A program made the translations under genes and the position numbers. From Rhodovastum atsumiense (lineage in GTDB: Bacteria; Pseudomonadota; Alphaproteobacteria; Acetobacterales; Acetobacteraceae), in contig NZ_OW485606.1 of assembly GCF_937425535.1 (NCBI RefSeq), positions 48,259 to 112,258 of the forward strand: a DNA stretch of 64,000 nucleotides, written 5' to 3'. The notes below the pieces were generated by a model, which did not search any database, was not told the DNA's origin, and worked only from the letters and a program-made list of their open reading frames with translations. How positions within the stretch are numbered: position 1 is the first letter of the stretch; each line of letters starts with the position of its first letter. Below, piece after piece: positions 56,588 to 64,000 of the stretch.

Positions 56588-56633
56588 GTCGTGACGAGAA
56601 GGTGGGCGGGCAGCTTTCGAGTGCTCGCTCACC
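56588..56633 (+). promoter_or_regulatory. GTCGTGAC element 9 with 12-bp hairpin
   Basis: The octamer at 56588-56595 is followed by GGTGGGCGGGCA (56601-56612), pairing with TGCTCGCTCACC (56622-56633) with two G-U pairs and a 9-base loop. The ATG at 56637 follows at once, with no separate Shine-Dalgarno. Confidence 0.65.
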
Positions 56634-56636
56634 ACC

Positions 56637-57263
56637 ATGCCTTACGGGATTACCCCTCCGGATCAGAGCCTCCGCCCCATCGGGTTCCGCCTCTCCGGAG
56701 GCGGGGCCGGGGCATTGCACATGATGGCGCTCCGGCCGGAGGAGCTGACGTGGATCGAGCCCACGCGGTTAACGGTGCAGAACACGCTGGGCGGCGCCTG
56801 GGCGGACCATTGGGACCGGGCGGTGCAGACGATCCGAATCAGCGGTCACACCGGTTGGCGGCCAACCGGCGGCCTGGGCGGGGGCGGCGGGGGCGAAGCC
56901 GCCTTCATCTCTCTCCGCGACACGAGCTTTCAGGTCTGGAATGACACGCGCACGGCCATTGCCCGGGGCGGCGGCGACCCGAACGTGGTCCGGCTTGAGT
57001 TCGTGGACGCGCTCGACATGCGGGCCGCGCTGGTCGCGCCGCGCGTGTTCACGCTCAAGCGCAGCAAGACGAGCCCGCTCCTGCAACGCTACAACATAGA
57101 ACTGCTGGTTCTACAAGACCTTGCGCTGCCAACCGGCGTCGCGGATCCGATCAATGCGGCCATCAACGCGGCCACCGCCTTTGTCGGCGGGGCGATGGCG
57201 CTGGATGGCGTCGCCGGCGCGATCGACGCCGGCCTCAACAACCTTGGGGGCTTGTTCCCATGA
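56637..57263 (+). CDS. putative baseplate protein, 208 aa
   Basis: Beta-rich N-terminal domain (PIGFRLSGGGAGALHMM; TWIEPTRLTVQNTLGG; WDRAVQTIRISGHTGW), a Gly-rich loop and a hydrophobic Ala-rich C-terminus. The plan resembles baseplate/tail-tip proteins that act with a LysM protein to fix the hub. It overlaps the next gene by 4 bases. The family call is tentative. Confidence 0.5.
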   Translation: MPYGITPPDQSLRPIGFRLSGGGAGALHMMALRPEELTWIEPTRLTVQNTLGGAWADHWDRAVQTIRISGHTGWRPTGGLGGGGGGEAAFISLRDTSFQVWNDTRTAIARGGGDPNVVRLEFVDALDMRAALVAPRVFTLKRSKTSPLLQRYNIELLVLQDLALPTGVADPINAAINAATAFVGGAMALDGVAGAIDAGLNNLGGLFP

Positions 57264-57751
57264 TCGTGGAACGCTTCGCGGAGGTCGGGGCCAACCTGCT
57301 GCGCCTCGCCGCCCAGCTCGCGCGGGACACCCGCGGCACGTTCGCGGACGGCGCGGCGCCGGCCCTCGGCACCGTCATCGCCTACAGTGAGGCGGCGCGG
57401 AACGGGTTCCAAGTCCTCGCCGCGGACCCCGGCATGAGCGAGATGCAGCGACTGATCGCCGGCGAGATGGCGGTGAGCTTTTCCAAGGCCCTCGGAACCA
57501 TCGCGACCCGGTTCGGGCAGTCGGCCACCATGCCGACGCTCGAACCGCTGCGGGAGGACGCTCCGCCGCCGCTGCGCGCCGCCCTGGCCGACATGTTCGC
57601 CACCGATCCAGGCCCGGTGACGGTCACGCCCGGCGCCCTGGCGGCCCTGGACTCCCTCCGGCGCGATCCCCTGACGCTGGCTTCCGCCGGAGCCGCGGCC
57701 GTGGTGCAGCTCATGGCGGCGGCCTCGGAAGGGGTGGTAATCGCACAATGA
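57260..57751 (+). CDS. hypothetical baseplate-region protein, 163 aa
   Basis: A mostly helical, Ala-rich protein (FAEVGANLLRLAAQLARDT; GEMAVSFSKALGTIATRF) tightly coupled on both sides (4-base overlaps). It lies within the baseplate gene run, so a structural or chaperone role is likely. No family is recognised. Confidence 0.5.
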   Translation: MIVERFAEVGANLLRLAAQLARDTRGTFADGAAPALGTVIAYSEAARNGFQVLAADPGMSEMQRLIAGEMAVSFSKALGTIATRFGQSATMPTLEPLREDAPPPLRAALADMFATDPGPVTVTPGALAALDSLRRDPLTLASAGAAAVVQLMAAASEGVVIAQ

Positions 57752-58383
57752 GCATCCGCAAGCCGATCTCCGGATATCGGCTCGCCGACACGCGGCAAGG
57801 GGACACCCTGCAAGCGATTGCGCTGCGCGAGCTGGGCGACGCCTCGAAGTGGTCCGATCTGGCCGCGCTGAACAACCTGCTGCCGCCCTATGTGGTGGAC
57901 ACCCTGGCGGAGTTGGAGGACGACGCCGGCGATCCGCCGCCGGGGCGCGTGCTGCTGGTCGGCATGCCCATCAAGATCCCGGCCCCAGGCCCGGCGCCCT
58001 CCGGCGTGCTGGACGTGTCCGACCTGTTCGGTACTGATCTCGACCTGTCGGGCGGCCTGCTGTCCGTGAGCGAGGCGGGCGACCTTCAGCTCGTCTCGGG
58101 GGTGCCGAACCTCCGGCAAGCCCTCCATCATCGCCTCGAAACGCACACCGGGGAGCTGATCTTCCACCCCGATTACGGACAGCGGTTCCATGAGCTGATC
58201 GGCGGCCCCGCGAACCCGATCACGAATCTCCTGGGTGCAAGCTATGTGGCGAGCTGCGTCCGCTCGGATCCGCGCATCGCCAACGTGCGGGACACGAAGG
58301 CGGAGCTGCGCGGGGATGGCATCGCCGTATCCGCAACCGCCGTGACAATCGACGGCAAGCCCCTGCCCGTGGGAGGCGAGTAG
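57748..58383 (+). CDS. LysM plus gp25/gpW-like baseplate wedge protein
   Basis: 211 residues. Residues about 8-75 are LysM-like (YRLADTRQGDTLQAIALRE, then LAALNNLLPPYV). The C-terminal part (about 105-205) is gp25-like (LETHTGELIFHPDYGQRF; SYVASCVRSDPRIAN). gp25 proteins initiate sheath assembly in the baseplate wedge. Fusion with LysM is a compact form seen in some tailocins and phages. It sits next to the J and I genes as expected. Confidence 0.75.
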   Translation: MSIRKPISGYRLADTRQGDTLQAIALRELGDASKWSDLAALNNLLPPYVVDTLAELEDDAGDPPPGRVLLVGMPIKIPAPGPAPSGVLDVSDLFGTDLDLSGGLLSVSEAGDLQLVSGVPNLRQALHHRLETHTGELIFHPDYGQRFHELIGGPANPITNLLGASYVASCVRSDPRIANVRDTKAELRGDGIAVSATAVTIDGKPLPVGGE

Positions 58384-58385
58384 CC

Positions 58386-59486
58386 GTGGCATTCCGGATC
58401 AAGCCCTTCCTCGAAATCACGGCGAGCATGATCGGCCACATGCGGGCCGTGAATAAGACGCTCACTGACTATGCGGTCGGCAGCGTCGCGCGCACGATGA
58501 TCGAGGCACCAGCGGCTGAAATAGACGAGCTGTATCAGGCATTTGCCGCAGGCTTGGTCGAAGCGATCCCAACGGCCATTTACCGCTCGTTCGATTTCTC
58601 CTTGCAACCCGCCAAGTCGGCTTCCGGCGTGGTCCGCCTCTACGCCCAGGCGGGGCACAACGCGCCGGTCGCCATCCCGGTGGGGTTCCTCGTAGCCTCC
58701 TCCACGGCGCAGTACCAAACCGCGGAAGCGGCCTCGATCCCGGTCGGGCAGGAATACGTTGACGTGCTGGCCGTGTGCCGCACGCCCGGCGCCGCCGGCA
58801 ATGCCGGCCCCGACGAGATCCGCTACCTCGTCACGGCCGGCTACAACGTGGTTCGGGTCACGAACCCCGCCGCCTTCGCCAACGGCCGGGGGGTGGAGAC
58901 GGAAGCGGAGCGGAAGTTGCGCTTCGTGGACTTCGTCCGGTCCCTGGCGCGCGGGACCATCGGCGCCGTGGTTTTCGCCGCCAAGCAGGCCGTCATCATC
59001 GACCGGCCCTCGGGCATCGTCTCCGAGCGCGTGGCCCGCGTTCAGGTGGACGAGACGCCCGGCCACGTCGATATGTACGTCCACAACGGCACCGGCAATG
59101 TCTCGGACGCGCTGCTCGCCCGCGTCGATGCGCTCGTCCAGGGCTACATTGACCCCTACACGGGGGAAATCGTGACCGGCTATCGTCCCACGGGCATGCG
59201 GGTTGACGTGCATCGCATGGGGGAAATCCCGGTTGACGCCCGGGTGCAGGCGGAGGTCGCGATGGAGGCGAGAAGCGAGGCGCTACGGGCGCGCATCGCG
59301 GCGGCCATGGCCTCCACCATCTCGGCCGTGCCGAACGATCAATACCTGATGCCGCTGTCCTTGCAGAACGCCGCCATGACGGTGCCGGGCGTGCGCGGCG
59401 CGGTCGTTGTGGCGCCTACCCTGACCATCCTATGCCCCCTCAACGCGGTGCTGGTGCCCGGCACCATGACGGTTGACTGGCGATGA
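58386..59486 (+). CDS. baseplate assembly protein J
   Basis: 366 residues, GTG start two bases after the gp25-like stop. It matches the gpJ plan: an N-terminal helical region (YAVGSVARTMIEAPAAEID), a beta domain (IPVGFLVASSTAQYQTAE; VCRTPGAAGNAGPDEI), ETEAERKLRFVDFVRSLARGT and a closing repeat domain (PVDARVQAEVAMEARSE). It forms the periphery of the baseplate wedge. It overlaps the next gene by 4 bases. Confidence 0.82.
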   Translation: MAFRIKPFLEITASMIGHMRAVNKTLTDYAVGSVARTMIEAPAAEIDELYQAFAAGLVEAIPTAIYRSFDFSLQPAKSASGVVRLYAQAGHNAPVAIPVGFLVASSTAQYQTAEAASIPVGQEYVDVLAVCRTPGAAGNAGPDEIRYLVTAGYNVVRVTNPAAFANGRGVETEAERKLRFVDFVRSLARGTIGAVVFAAKQAVIIDRPSGIVSERVARVQVDETPGHVDMYVHNGTGNVSDALLARVDALVQGYIDPYTGEIVTGYRPTGMRVDVHRMGEIPVDARVQAEVAMEARSEALRARIAAAMASTISAVPNDQYLMPLSLQNAAMTVPGVRGAVVVAPTLTILCPLNAVLVPGTMTVDWR

Positions 59487-62400
59487 CGGCGCTGTTCCGC
59501 CCCGGCGTGCCGATGCGGGCGCGCCTCCTCGGCCGCCTGAACCGCGTTTTCGACAAGAGGCCGGTGGCGGTCCTGGCGCTGCGTATCCGCTCCTATGGCG
59601 GGCTGCGCTGGCGCGTGAAGGGGCGCGTCCTGACCGTCTACCGGCCCGACATGCCGGCCCTGACGCTCCTGCTGGAAGGGCGCACCATCGCCCAGCTCCG
59701 CGATGATCTGGCGGCCGCGGATGTGTCCATTGCCTACTACGCCGACGATCCGGCCGTGCTCGTGCAAGGCGCTCTCTCGTTGGTCGAGGGTGAGGGCGAT
59801 CAGGACACGAGCAACGGCGATTGGCTCTGGGCCTATACCTCGATCCTATACGGCTGGGCGGATGCGGTGGGGCGCTGGCTGGACATGGCCCGGGCGGACA
59901 TTCCCCAGGCTCTCCGGCAGCTCGTCATCCCGCAGTCTGAGGGCGAGTGGTCCGAACTCTGGGCGTCGTATTTCGGCCTTGCCCGCAAGCGGAATGAGAC
60001 GGACGAGCGGCTGAATTTCCGCACGGTCTACGAGTGGAGGCGCGCGCGCTCGAACCCTTTCGCCATCCAGGCCAACATCAAGGCCCTGCTCGGGCAGAAC
60101 ATCACAGTCCGCGAACCGTGGCGGGAGATGTTCACGCTCTCGGAATCGGCCTTGTCCGGCGCCGACCACATGCCGGATGCGGTCGAGTTCTGCTACCACA
60201 CCGCGCAGCTCATATCGGCCGACTATTTGGATTGGGACGAGGTGATGATCGAGGCGGAGGCTGACCGCCCCGCCGGCACGCTCTACCTCGCGCCTGTCAC
60301 CATCCCCCCGCCCGCCATCATCCGCCGGCCCGACGACATCAAGGTCTTCGCTTTCGCCTCGCTCTGCGCCTCATGGCTGGTGCAGGACATGGACGGCATG
60401 ATCCTGTCGGTGAACGCCGGCCTGTCGGACAGCTTCGTGCGGATGGCGCCGGCGCTCTCCCGGGCAGAATGGACAAGCCTGCATGCCGGGCCGCTGCCGC
60501 ACCCGCCGGCCGCGAGTTTCCATCCCCAGGTGTTCTGCAAGGGCGAGATCATCCTCTCGGAAGGCCCGGCCCTCGGCGACCTGAACGCGCATTTCCCCGG
60601 CACCATGCTGGTCGAAGAGGGGGACGGCGGGATGGAAATGTCGGGCGGCACGGGGCTGTCCGACTATGCCCACCGCCTCGTCTGGGTGCCGATTGACGAG
60701 TGGTTCGAGGACGCCAACGGCGGCGGCTGGGATCCTCCGGAATATCCTGGCATGGCCGGCATCCATCCGGGCGTGTCGAGTTCCAGCCTCGCTGTAAACG
60801 AGGAGGAAGGCAGCGTCTGGGCCGGCGCCATCATGGCCTCCTTTGGCGCGATCGGCGGATGGGGGCCGGGGCTCATCGGCTTGGCTCGAACGGACGAGAT
60901 CAAGCGTCAGCCTATTGCCGGTACCGCCGCGGCCCAGGCCGTCGCGTCTGCCGGCCTGAAAACCGGCAAGCTCCTGGCTGGCAGCGTTCAGGCGCGTGCC
61001 GTGGCCTCGGCCGGCCTGACCACCGCAATCCGCCTCGCCGGCAGCATCGCGGCGCAGGCGGCTGGCTGGGGCACCCTCTCCACCGGCGCGGGGCTGTTCG
61101 GTGCTTCCGCCCAGGCGAGCAGCGCGGCAACTGCCGATCTGACCACCGGCATTCTGCTGGTAGGCGCGGCGGCGGCGCAGTCCGCCGGCGCCGGCACTCT
61201 CACGGATCGCTATGGGTTCAGCCTCTCGTCCTATGCGATCGGCACCATCGAGCGCGATGCGGTTGACGGCGGGAAAGCCCGCTTCAACGTCACGGTCACG
61301 ACGAGAGGCGAGCCCGGCGAAAACGACAGCGTCGAATGGGTTGTGTTCACCAGCGGCAACGCGACGCGCGGGTCGTGGACGCTGGAAACAGGCACGCGGA
61401 CCGGCAAGGCCCTCTCCATCGTCATCACCGCGAATGGAGATTACGTCGGCTTCCGCAAGCCTGGGGGCGGGAGCGAAGCCTATGCCACCGCAGCGACAAT
61501 CCGTGCCCTCATGGCTTCTTCCATCTCCGCCAGGGCGACAGCAACGGCGGCTGGGCTGGGCTCGCAGGGAAGCTCTGATCTCACGGGCACCGCCCAGGCT
61601 GGCAGCGCGGCATCTGCCTCCTTGACCACTGGCGTTCTGCTGGCTGGCGCGGCTGCGGCGCAGTCTTCGGGGGCTGGCGACCTGACCACCGGCATCCTGC
61701 TAGCCGGCGCGGGCGGGGCGCAGTCCTCTGGCACTGGCACCCTGACCGACCGCTACCGCGTCCTCCTGAACTCCTATGCGATCGGCACGATCGAGCGCGA
61801 TCCGGCAGACGGCGGGAAGGCCCGCTTCGCCGTCACTGTCACCACTCAGGGCGAGGGCACAGAAGGCGATCGCGTCGAGTGGGCGGTGTTCAGCAGCACC
61901 GACGCGATGCGCGGGTCGTGGGCGCTGGAAACCGGCACCCGGGCCGGCAAGGCGCTCTCCATCGTCATCACTGCGAACGGCGACTATCTCTGCTTCCGCA
62001 AGCCCGGCGGCGGCAATGAAGCCTATGCCACGGCGGCGACGATCCGCGCTCTCCTGTCAGGCGCCATCTCCGCCAGCTCGACGGCGACGGCGGTGGGGCT
62101 GGCCGCTCAGTCGAACCTTGCCGGCACCGCCCAGGCCAGCAGCATGGCCTCGGCCGACCTGACCACCGGCATCTTGCTGGCAGGCGCGGCCGCAGCGCAG
62201 TCCTCCGGCGCCGGAACCCTCACGGATCGCTATAGCCTCTCGCTCTCGTCGTATGCGATCGGCACCATCGAGCGCGATCCGGCCGACAGCGGGCGCGCAC
62301 GCTTCAACGTCACCGTCACGACGAAGGGCGAGGGCACCGAAGGCGATCGCGTCGAATGGGTGGTATTCAACAGCGCCAACGCGGCACGCGGGTCGTGGGC

Positions 62401-63388
62401 GCTGGAAACCGGCACTCGGGCAGGTAAGGCCCTCTCGATCGTCATCACTGCGAACGGCGACTATCTCTGCTTCCGCAAGCCCGACGGCGGCAATGAAGCC
62501 TATGCCACGGCGGCGACGATCCGCGCCCGCATGGCCTCCTCCATCTCCGCCAGCTCGACAGCAACCGCCACGCTCCCGCTGGATTGGCCGACCGCCGACA
62601 TGGCCGCCCAGCTCTCGCCTGACGCAACCTCCTTCGTCACCAGCACCGGGGGATCCCCGGATTACGTCAACGAAGTGCGGGATGTGCTCGGCACGAGCTA
62701 CTACCTTGTGCGCAACGAGGTTGCCTCGGATCTGACGAACAACCCGACGCTGGCGCTCGTTCACGGCCGCCGCATGATGGCCTTCTCCGGCGCCCAGCGG
62801 CTCGATTCTGCCTCTGCGACCAGCTCGAACGATCTGGCCGGACTGTTCGCGGCGGTCCGCGGCCCGCGCACTGTCGCCGCGGTGGTCCGGACCCCGGATG
62901 CGTGGCCAACCCAGGGGACCGGCTACTCCACCATCCTGCCGGTTGCCAACGAATATTGGGTCGGCAGCAACGGCTACTGCGTGGGCATCACCATCCAGAA
63001 CATCAGCGGCCTGTGGCGGCCGATGCTCAAGACGACGGACAGCGGCGGCAACGGCAGGTCTGTAATCGGCAACGGCACGGGGCAGGAGTTGCAGCCGGGC
63101 ACGGTCTATTTCATCGTCGCGCGCTGGAACGGGGACGGCACGGGCGACCTGTTCGTGAACGGCGTCAAGCTGACCGTGAACCGGCAGGGCACCATGCCGG
63201 CTGAGAGCACGAACCACCCCACGGCGCGCAGGTTCAGCGTCGGCTATACCAGAACCGATGCCAGCTCCGTGCTGGACAACTTCTTCTACGGCCATATCGG
63301 CGACCTGCTGTTCTACAACGTAGCCAAAGAGGACGCCTGGATTACCGGGGAGCTGCAAACCGCCTTCGCCTCACGATACCCCGGTTAA
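59483..63388 (+). CDS. large tail protein: gpI-like N-terminus, Ig-like repeats, LamG-like C-terminus
   Basis: 1301 residues. About 1-430 forms a tail-I-like wedge/fibre-base domain (IPQALRQLVIPQSEGEWSE; RTVYEWRRARSNPFAI). About 480-1030 carries AxAAAQSSGAGxL spacers and three near-identical Ig-like repeats (starting at about 583, 765 and 924; SYAIGTIERD and ANGDYLCFRKPGGGNE). About 1032-1301 is a concanavalin/LamG-like beta domain (VAAVVRTPDAWPTQG; GDLFVNGVKLTVN) suited to glycan binding. It probably bridges the baseplate and receptor. The repeats are nearly identical in DNA, so copy number may vary. Confidence 0.75.
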   Translation: MTALFRPGVPMRARLLGRLNRVFDKRPVAVLALRIRSYGGLRWRVKGRVLTVYRPDMPALTLLLEGRTIAQLRDDLAAADVSIAYYADDPAVLVQGALSLVEGEGDQDTSNGDWLWAYTSILYGWADAVGRWLDMARADIPQALRQLVIPQSEGEWSELWASYFGLARKRNETDERLNFRTVYEWRRARSNPFAIQANIKALLGQNITVREPWREMFTLSESALSGADHMPDAVEFCYHTAQLISADYLDWDEVMIEAEADRPAGTLYLAPVTIPPPAIIRRPDDIKVFAFASLCASWLVQDMDGMILSVNAGLSDSFVRMAPALSRAEWTSLHAGPLPHPPAASFHPQVFCKGEIILSEGPALGDLNAHFPGTMLVEEGDGGMEMSGGTGLSDYAHRLVWVPIDEWFEDANGGGWDPPEYPGMAGIHPGVSSSSLAVNEEEGSVWAGAIMASFGAIGGWGPGLIGLARTDEIKRQPIAGTAAAQAVASAGLKTGKLLAGSVQARAVASAGLTTAIRLAGSIAAQAAGWGTLSTGAGLFGASAQASSAATADLTTGILLVGAAAAQSAGAGTLTDRYGFSLSSYAIGTIERDAVDGGKARFNVTVTTRGEPGENDSVEWVVFTSGNATRGSWTLETGTRTGKALSIVITANGDYVGFRKPGGGSEAYATAATIRALMASSISARATATAAGLGSQGSSDLTGTAQAGSAASASLTTGVLLAGAAAAQSSGAGDLTTGILLAGAGGAQSSGTGTLTDRYRVLLNSYAIGTIERDPADGGKARFAVTVTTQGEGTEGDRVEWAVFSSTDAMRGSWALETGTRAGKALSIVITANGDYLCFRKPGGGNEAYATAATIRALLSGAISASSTATAVGLAAQSNLAGTAQASSMASADLTTGILLAGAAAAQSSGAGTLTDRYSLSLSSYAIGTIERDPADSGRARFNVTVTTKGEGTEGDRVEWVVFNSANAARGSWALETGTRAGKALSIVITANGDYLCFRKPDGGNEAYATAATIRARMASSISASSTATATLPLDWPTADMAAQLSPDATSFVTSTGGSPDYVNEVRDVLGTSYYLVRNEVASDLTNNPTLALVHGRRMMAFSGAQRLDSASATSSNDLAGLFAAVRGPRTVAAVVRTPDAWPTQGTGYSTILPVANEYWVGSNGYCVGITIQNISGLWRPMLKTTDSGGNGRSVIGNGTGQELQPGTVYFIVARWNGDGTGDLFVNGVKLTVNRQGTMPAESTNHPTARRFSVGYTRTDASSVLDNFFYGHIGDLLFYNVAKEDAWITGELQTAFASRYPG
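61120..62570 (+). repeat. three tandem DNA repeats inside the large tail gene
   Basis: Three units of roughly 420-480 bp each include the shared stretches CTATGCGATCGGCACSATCGA and the ANGDY coding segment, beginning near 61140, 61680 and 62159. Protein and DNA are both highly similar between units 2 and 3, which indicates recent duplication or gene conversion. Confidence 0.75.
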
Positions 63389-63390
63389 CG

Positions 63391-63433
63391 GTCGTGACGG
63401 AAAGCTCTCCGGCGATATAACCCGCCGGAGCGC
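63391..63433 (+). promoter_or_regulatory. GTCGTGAC element 10 with SD-sequestering hairpin
   Basis: The octamer at 63391-63398 is followed by GCTCTCCGGCG (63404-63414), pairing at 10 of 11 positions with CGCCGGAGCGC (63423-63433). The Shine-Dalgarno CGGAG is in the 3' arm; the ATG is at 63441. Confidence 0.7.
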
Positions 63434-63440
63434 GCCCGAT

Positions 63441-64000
63441 ATGGCGATATTGACCCGGAGCGGGCGGACGGCTCTTGCCATCGCCCTGCTCGAACAGCCC
63501 ATTCATCTGGCCTGGGGAACCGGGCTGGCCGCGTGGGACGACACCCCGGCCGCAGAATCGGCGACAGCAACCGCCCTGGTGGCCGAGGTCGGGCGCCGCG
63601 CCCTGACCGAAAGCAGGTTCGTGATGAACCTGGGCGATTGGGTGGTCGATCAGATCGGCCCGCCGCCCAACGGCACCACGAAGGACGATTGGGGGCTACA
63701 GCATGCGGATCTGGTGCCAGCCGGCAAGCTGCTGGTGGTCCCCACGGGCCGGTATGTCGATGTCAACCCGACGCCCTCGAACGAGGTCTACGTCCGGTTC
63801 CAGTTCGACTACGAGGACGGTGCCAGCCCGCCCGCGACCATCCGCGAGATCGGCGTGTTCGTCGGCACCGTCATCAAGCCCTCGGTCATCACGGCAACGC
63901 CAGGGAAGATGTATTTCCCGCCGGCGGATTTGCAGGATCCTGGCAAGCTCCTCGCCTTGCAGCACAACCCGAAGATCGTCCGGCAGGGCAATGTGCGGCA
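63441..64000 (+). CDS. tail/baseplate protein, partial (runs off the window)
   Basis: An open frame from the ATG at 63441 to the end of the window without a stop (at least 186 residues). It begins MAILTRSGRTALAIALLE and continues through FQFDYEDGASPPATIREIGVF, a beta-rich pattern reminiscent of phage tail-collar or fibre-attachment proteins (the IREIGVF strand recurs in those). It has its own GTCGTGAC leader with hairpin, so it starts a new unit. The C-terminus is unknown. Confidence 0.7.
   Translation, partial: MAILTRSGRTALAIALLEQPIHLAWGTGLAAWDDTPAAESATATALVAEVGRRALTESRFVMNLGDWVVDQIGPPPNGTTKDDWGLQHADLVPAGKLLVVPTGRYVDVNPTPSNEVYVRFQFDYEDGASPPATIREIGVFVGTVIKPSVITATPGKMYFPPADLQDPGKLLALQHNPKIVRQGNVR

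Noticed and set aside
29577..63398. GTCGTGAC as a fragment of rRNA (it resembles GTCGTAAC near the 16S 3' end)
   Set aside because: Only eight bases resemble it, with one mismatch. The surroundings share no rRNA sequence, and copies are placed by gene junctions.
1..64000. tRNA or rRNA genes
   Set aside because: I found no cloverleaf-like sequence with conserved T-loop or any rRNA signature by eye. A tRNAscan run would be decisive.

Overview
The window is high-GC DNA whose coding style, RepA_C-type initiator and c-di-GMP/chemotaxis genes suggest an alphaproteobacterium (Rhodospirillales-like is my best guess, not proven). It reads as one extrachromosomal element: an iteron-controlled plasmid replicon joined to conjugation-like genes, a giant methylase-helicase and most of the virion genes of a contractile-tailed phage. 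That is the layout of a P1-like phage-plasmid. Portal, terminase, lysis, partition and relaxase genes are not visible and would lie outside the window.

Layout: (1) 1-4.9 kb holds an EAL phosphodiesterase, a methyl-accepting chemotaxis protein and a 162-bp MITE with an 8-bp target duplication. (2) 5.1-6.4 kb is an iteron origin with a DnaA box and its RepA. (3) 6.6-10 kb holds dUTPase on the minus strand and a TraK/TraL/TraM-like trio on the plus strand. (4) 11.2-20.4 kb is one 3097-codon minus-strand gene, a DarB-like N6-adenine methylase plus SNF2 helicase. An intein is inserted directly after its DEAH box, and a Vsr/DUF559-like nuclease gene lies inside the intein in another frame. (5) 20.9-22.9 kb is a minus-strand cassette of a dual-OB protein, two DUF488 proteins and a zinc-finger gene broken by an in-frame TGA, a candidate defence or nucleic-acid-modification system. 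(6) 23.1-27.5 kb is a tight minus-strand operon of small accessory genes. (7) 27.5-28 kb is a divergent control region with five copies of a 14-mer. (8) 28-29.6 kb holds small plus-strand regulators. (9) 29.6-64 kb is the plus-strand morphogenesis block: prohead protease, scaffold, capsid, head completion, sheath, tube, chaperones, tape measure, hub, spike, a two-enzyme tail fibre, baseplate gp25/J/I-like proteins and further tail genes. An AT-rich two-gene 'moron' on the opposite strand interrupts the head genes.

The most notable regulatory observation is a 10-mer, GGTCGTGACG. It lies directly upstream of ten virion transcription units and, on the other strand, upstream of the giant methylase-helicase gene. 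In six leaders it is followed at once by a hairpin, and in at least five of these the 3' arm contains the ribosome-binding site. This looks like a late-gene regulon that includes the giant gene, consistent with that protein being packaged in the virion as P1 DarB is.
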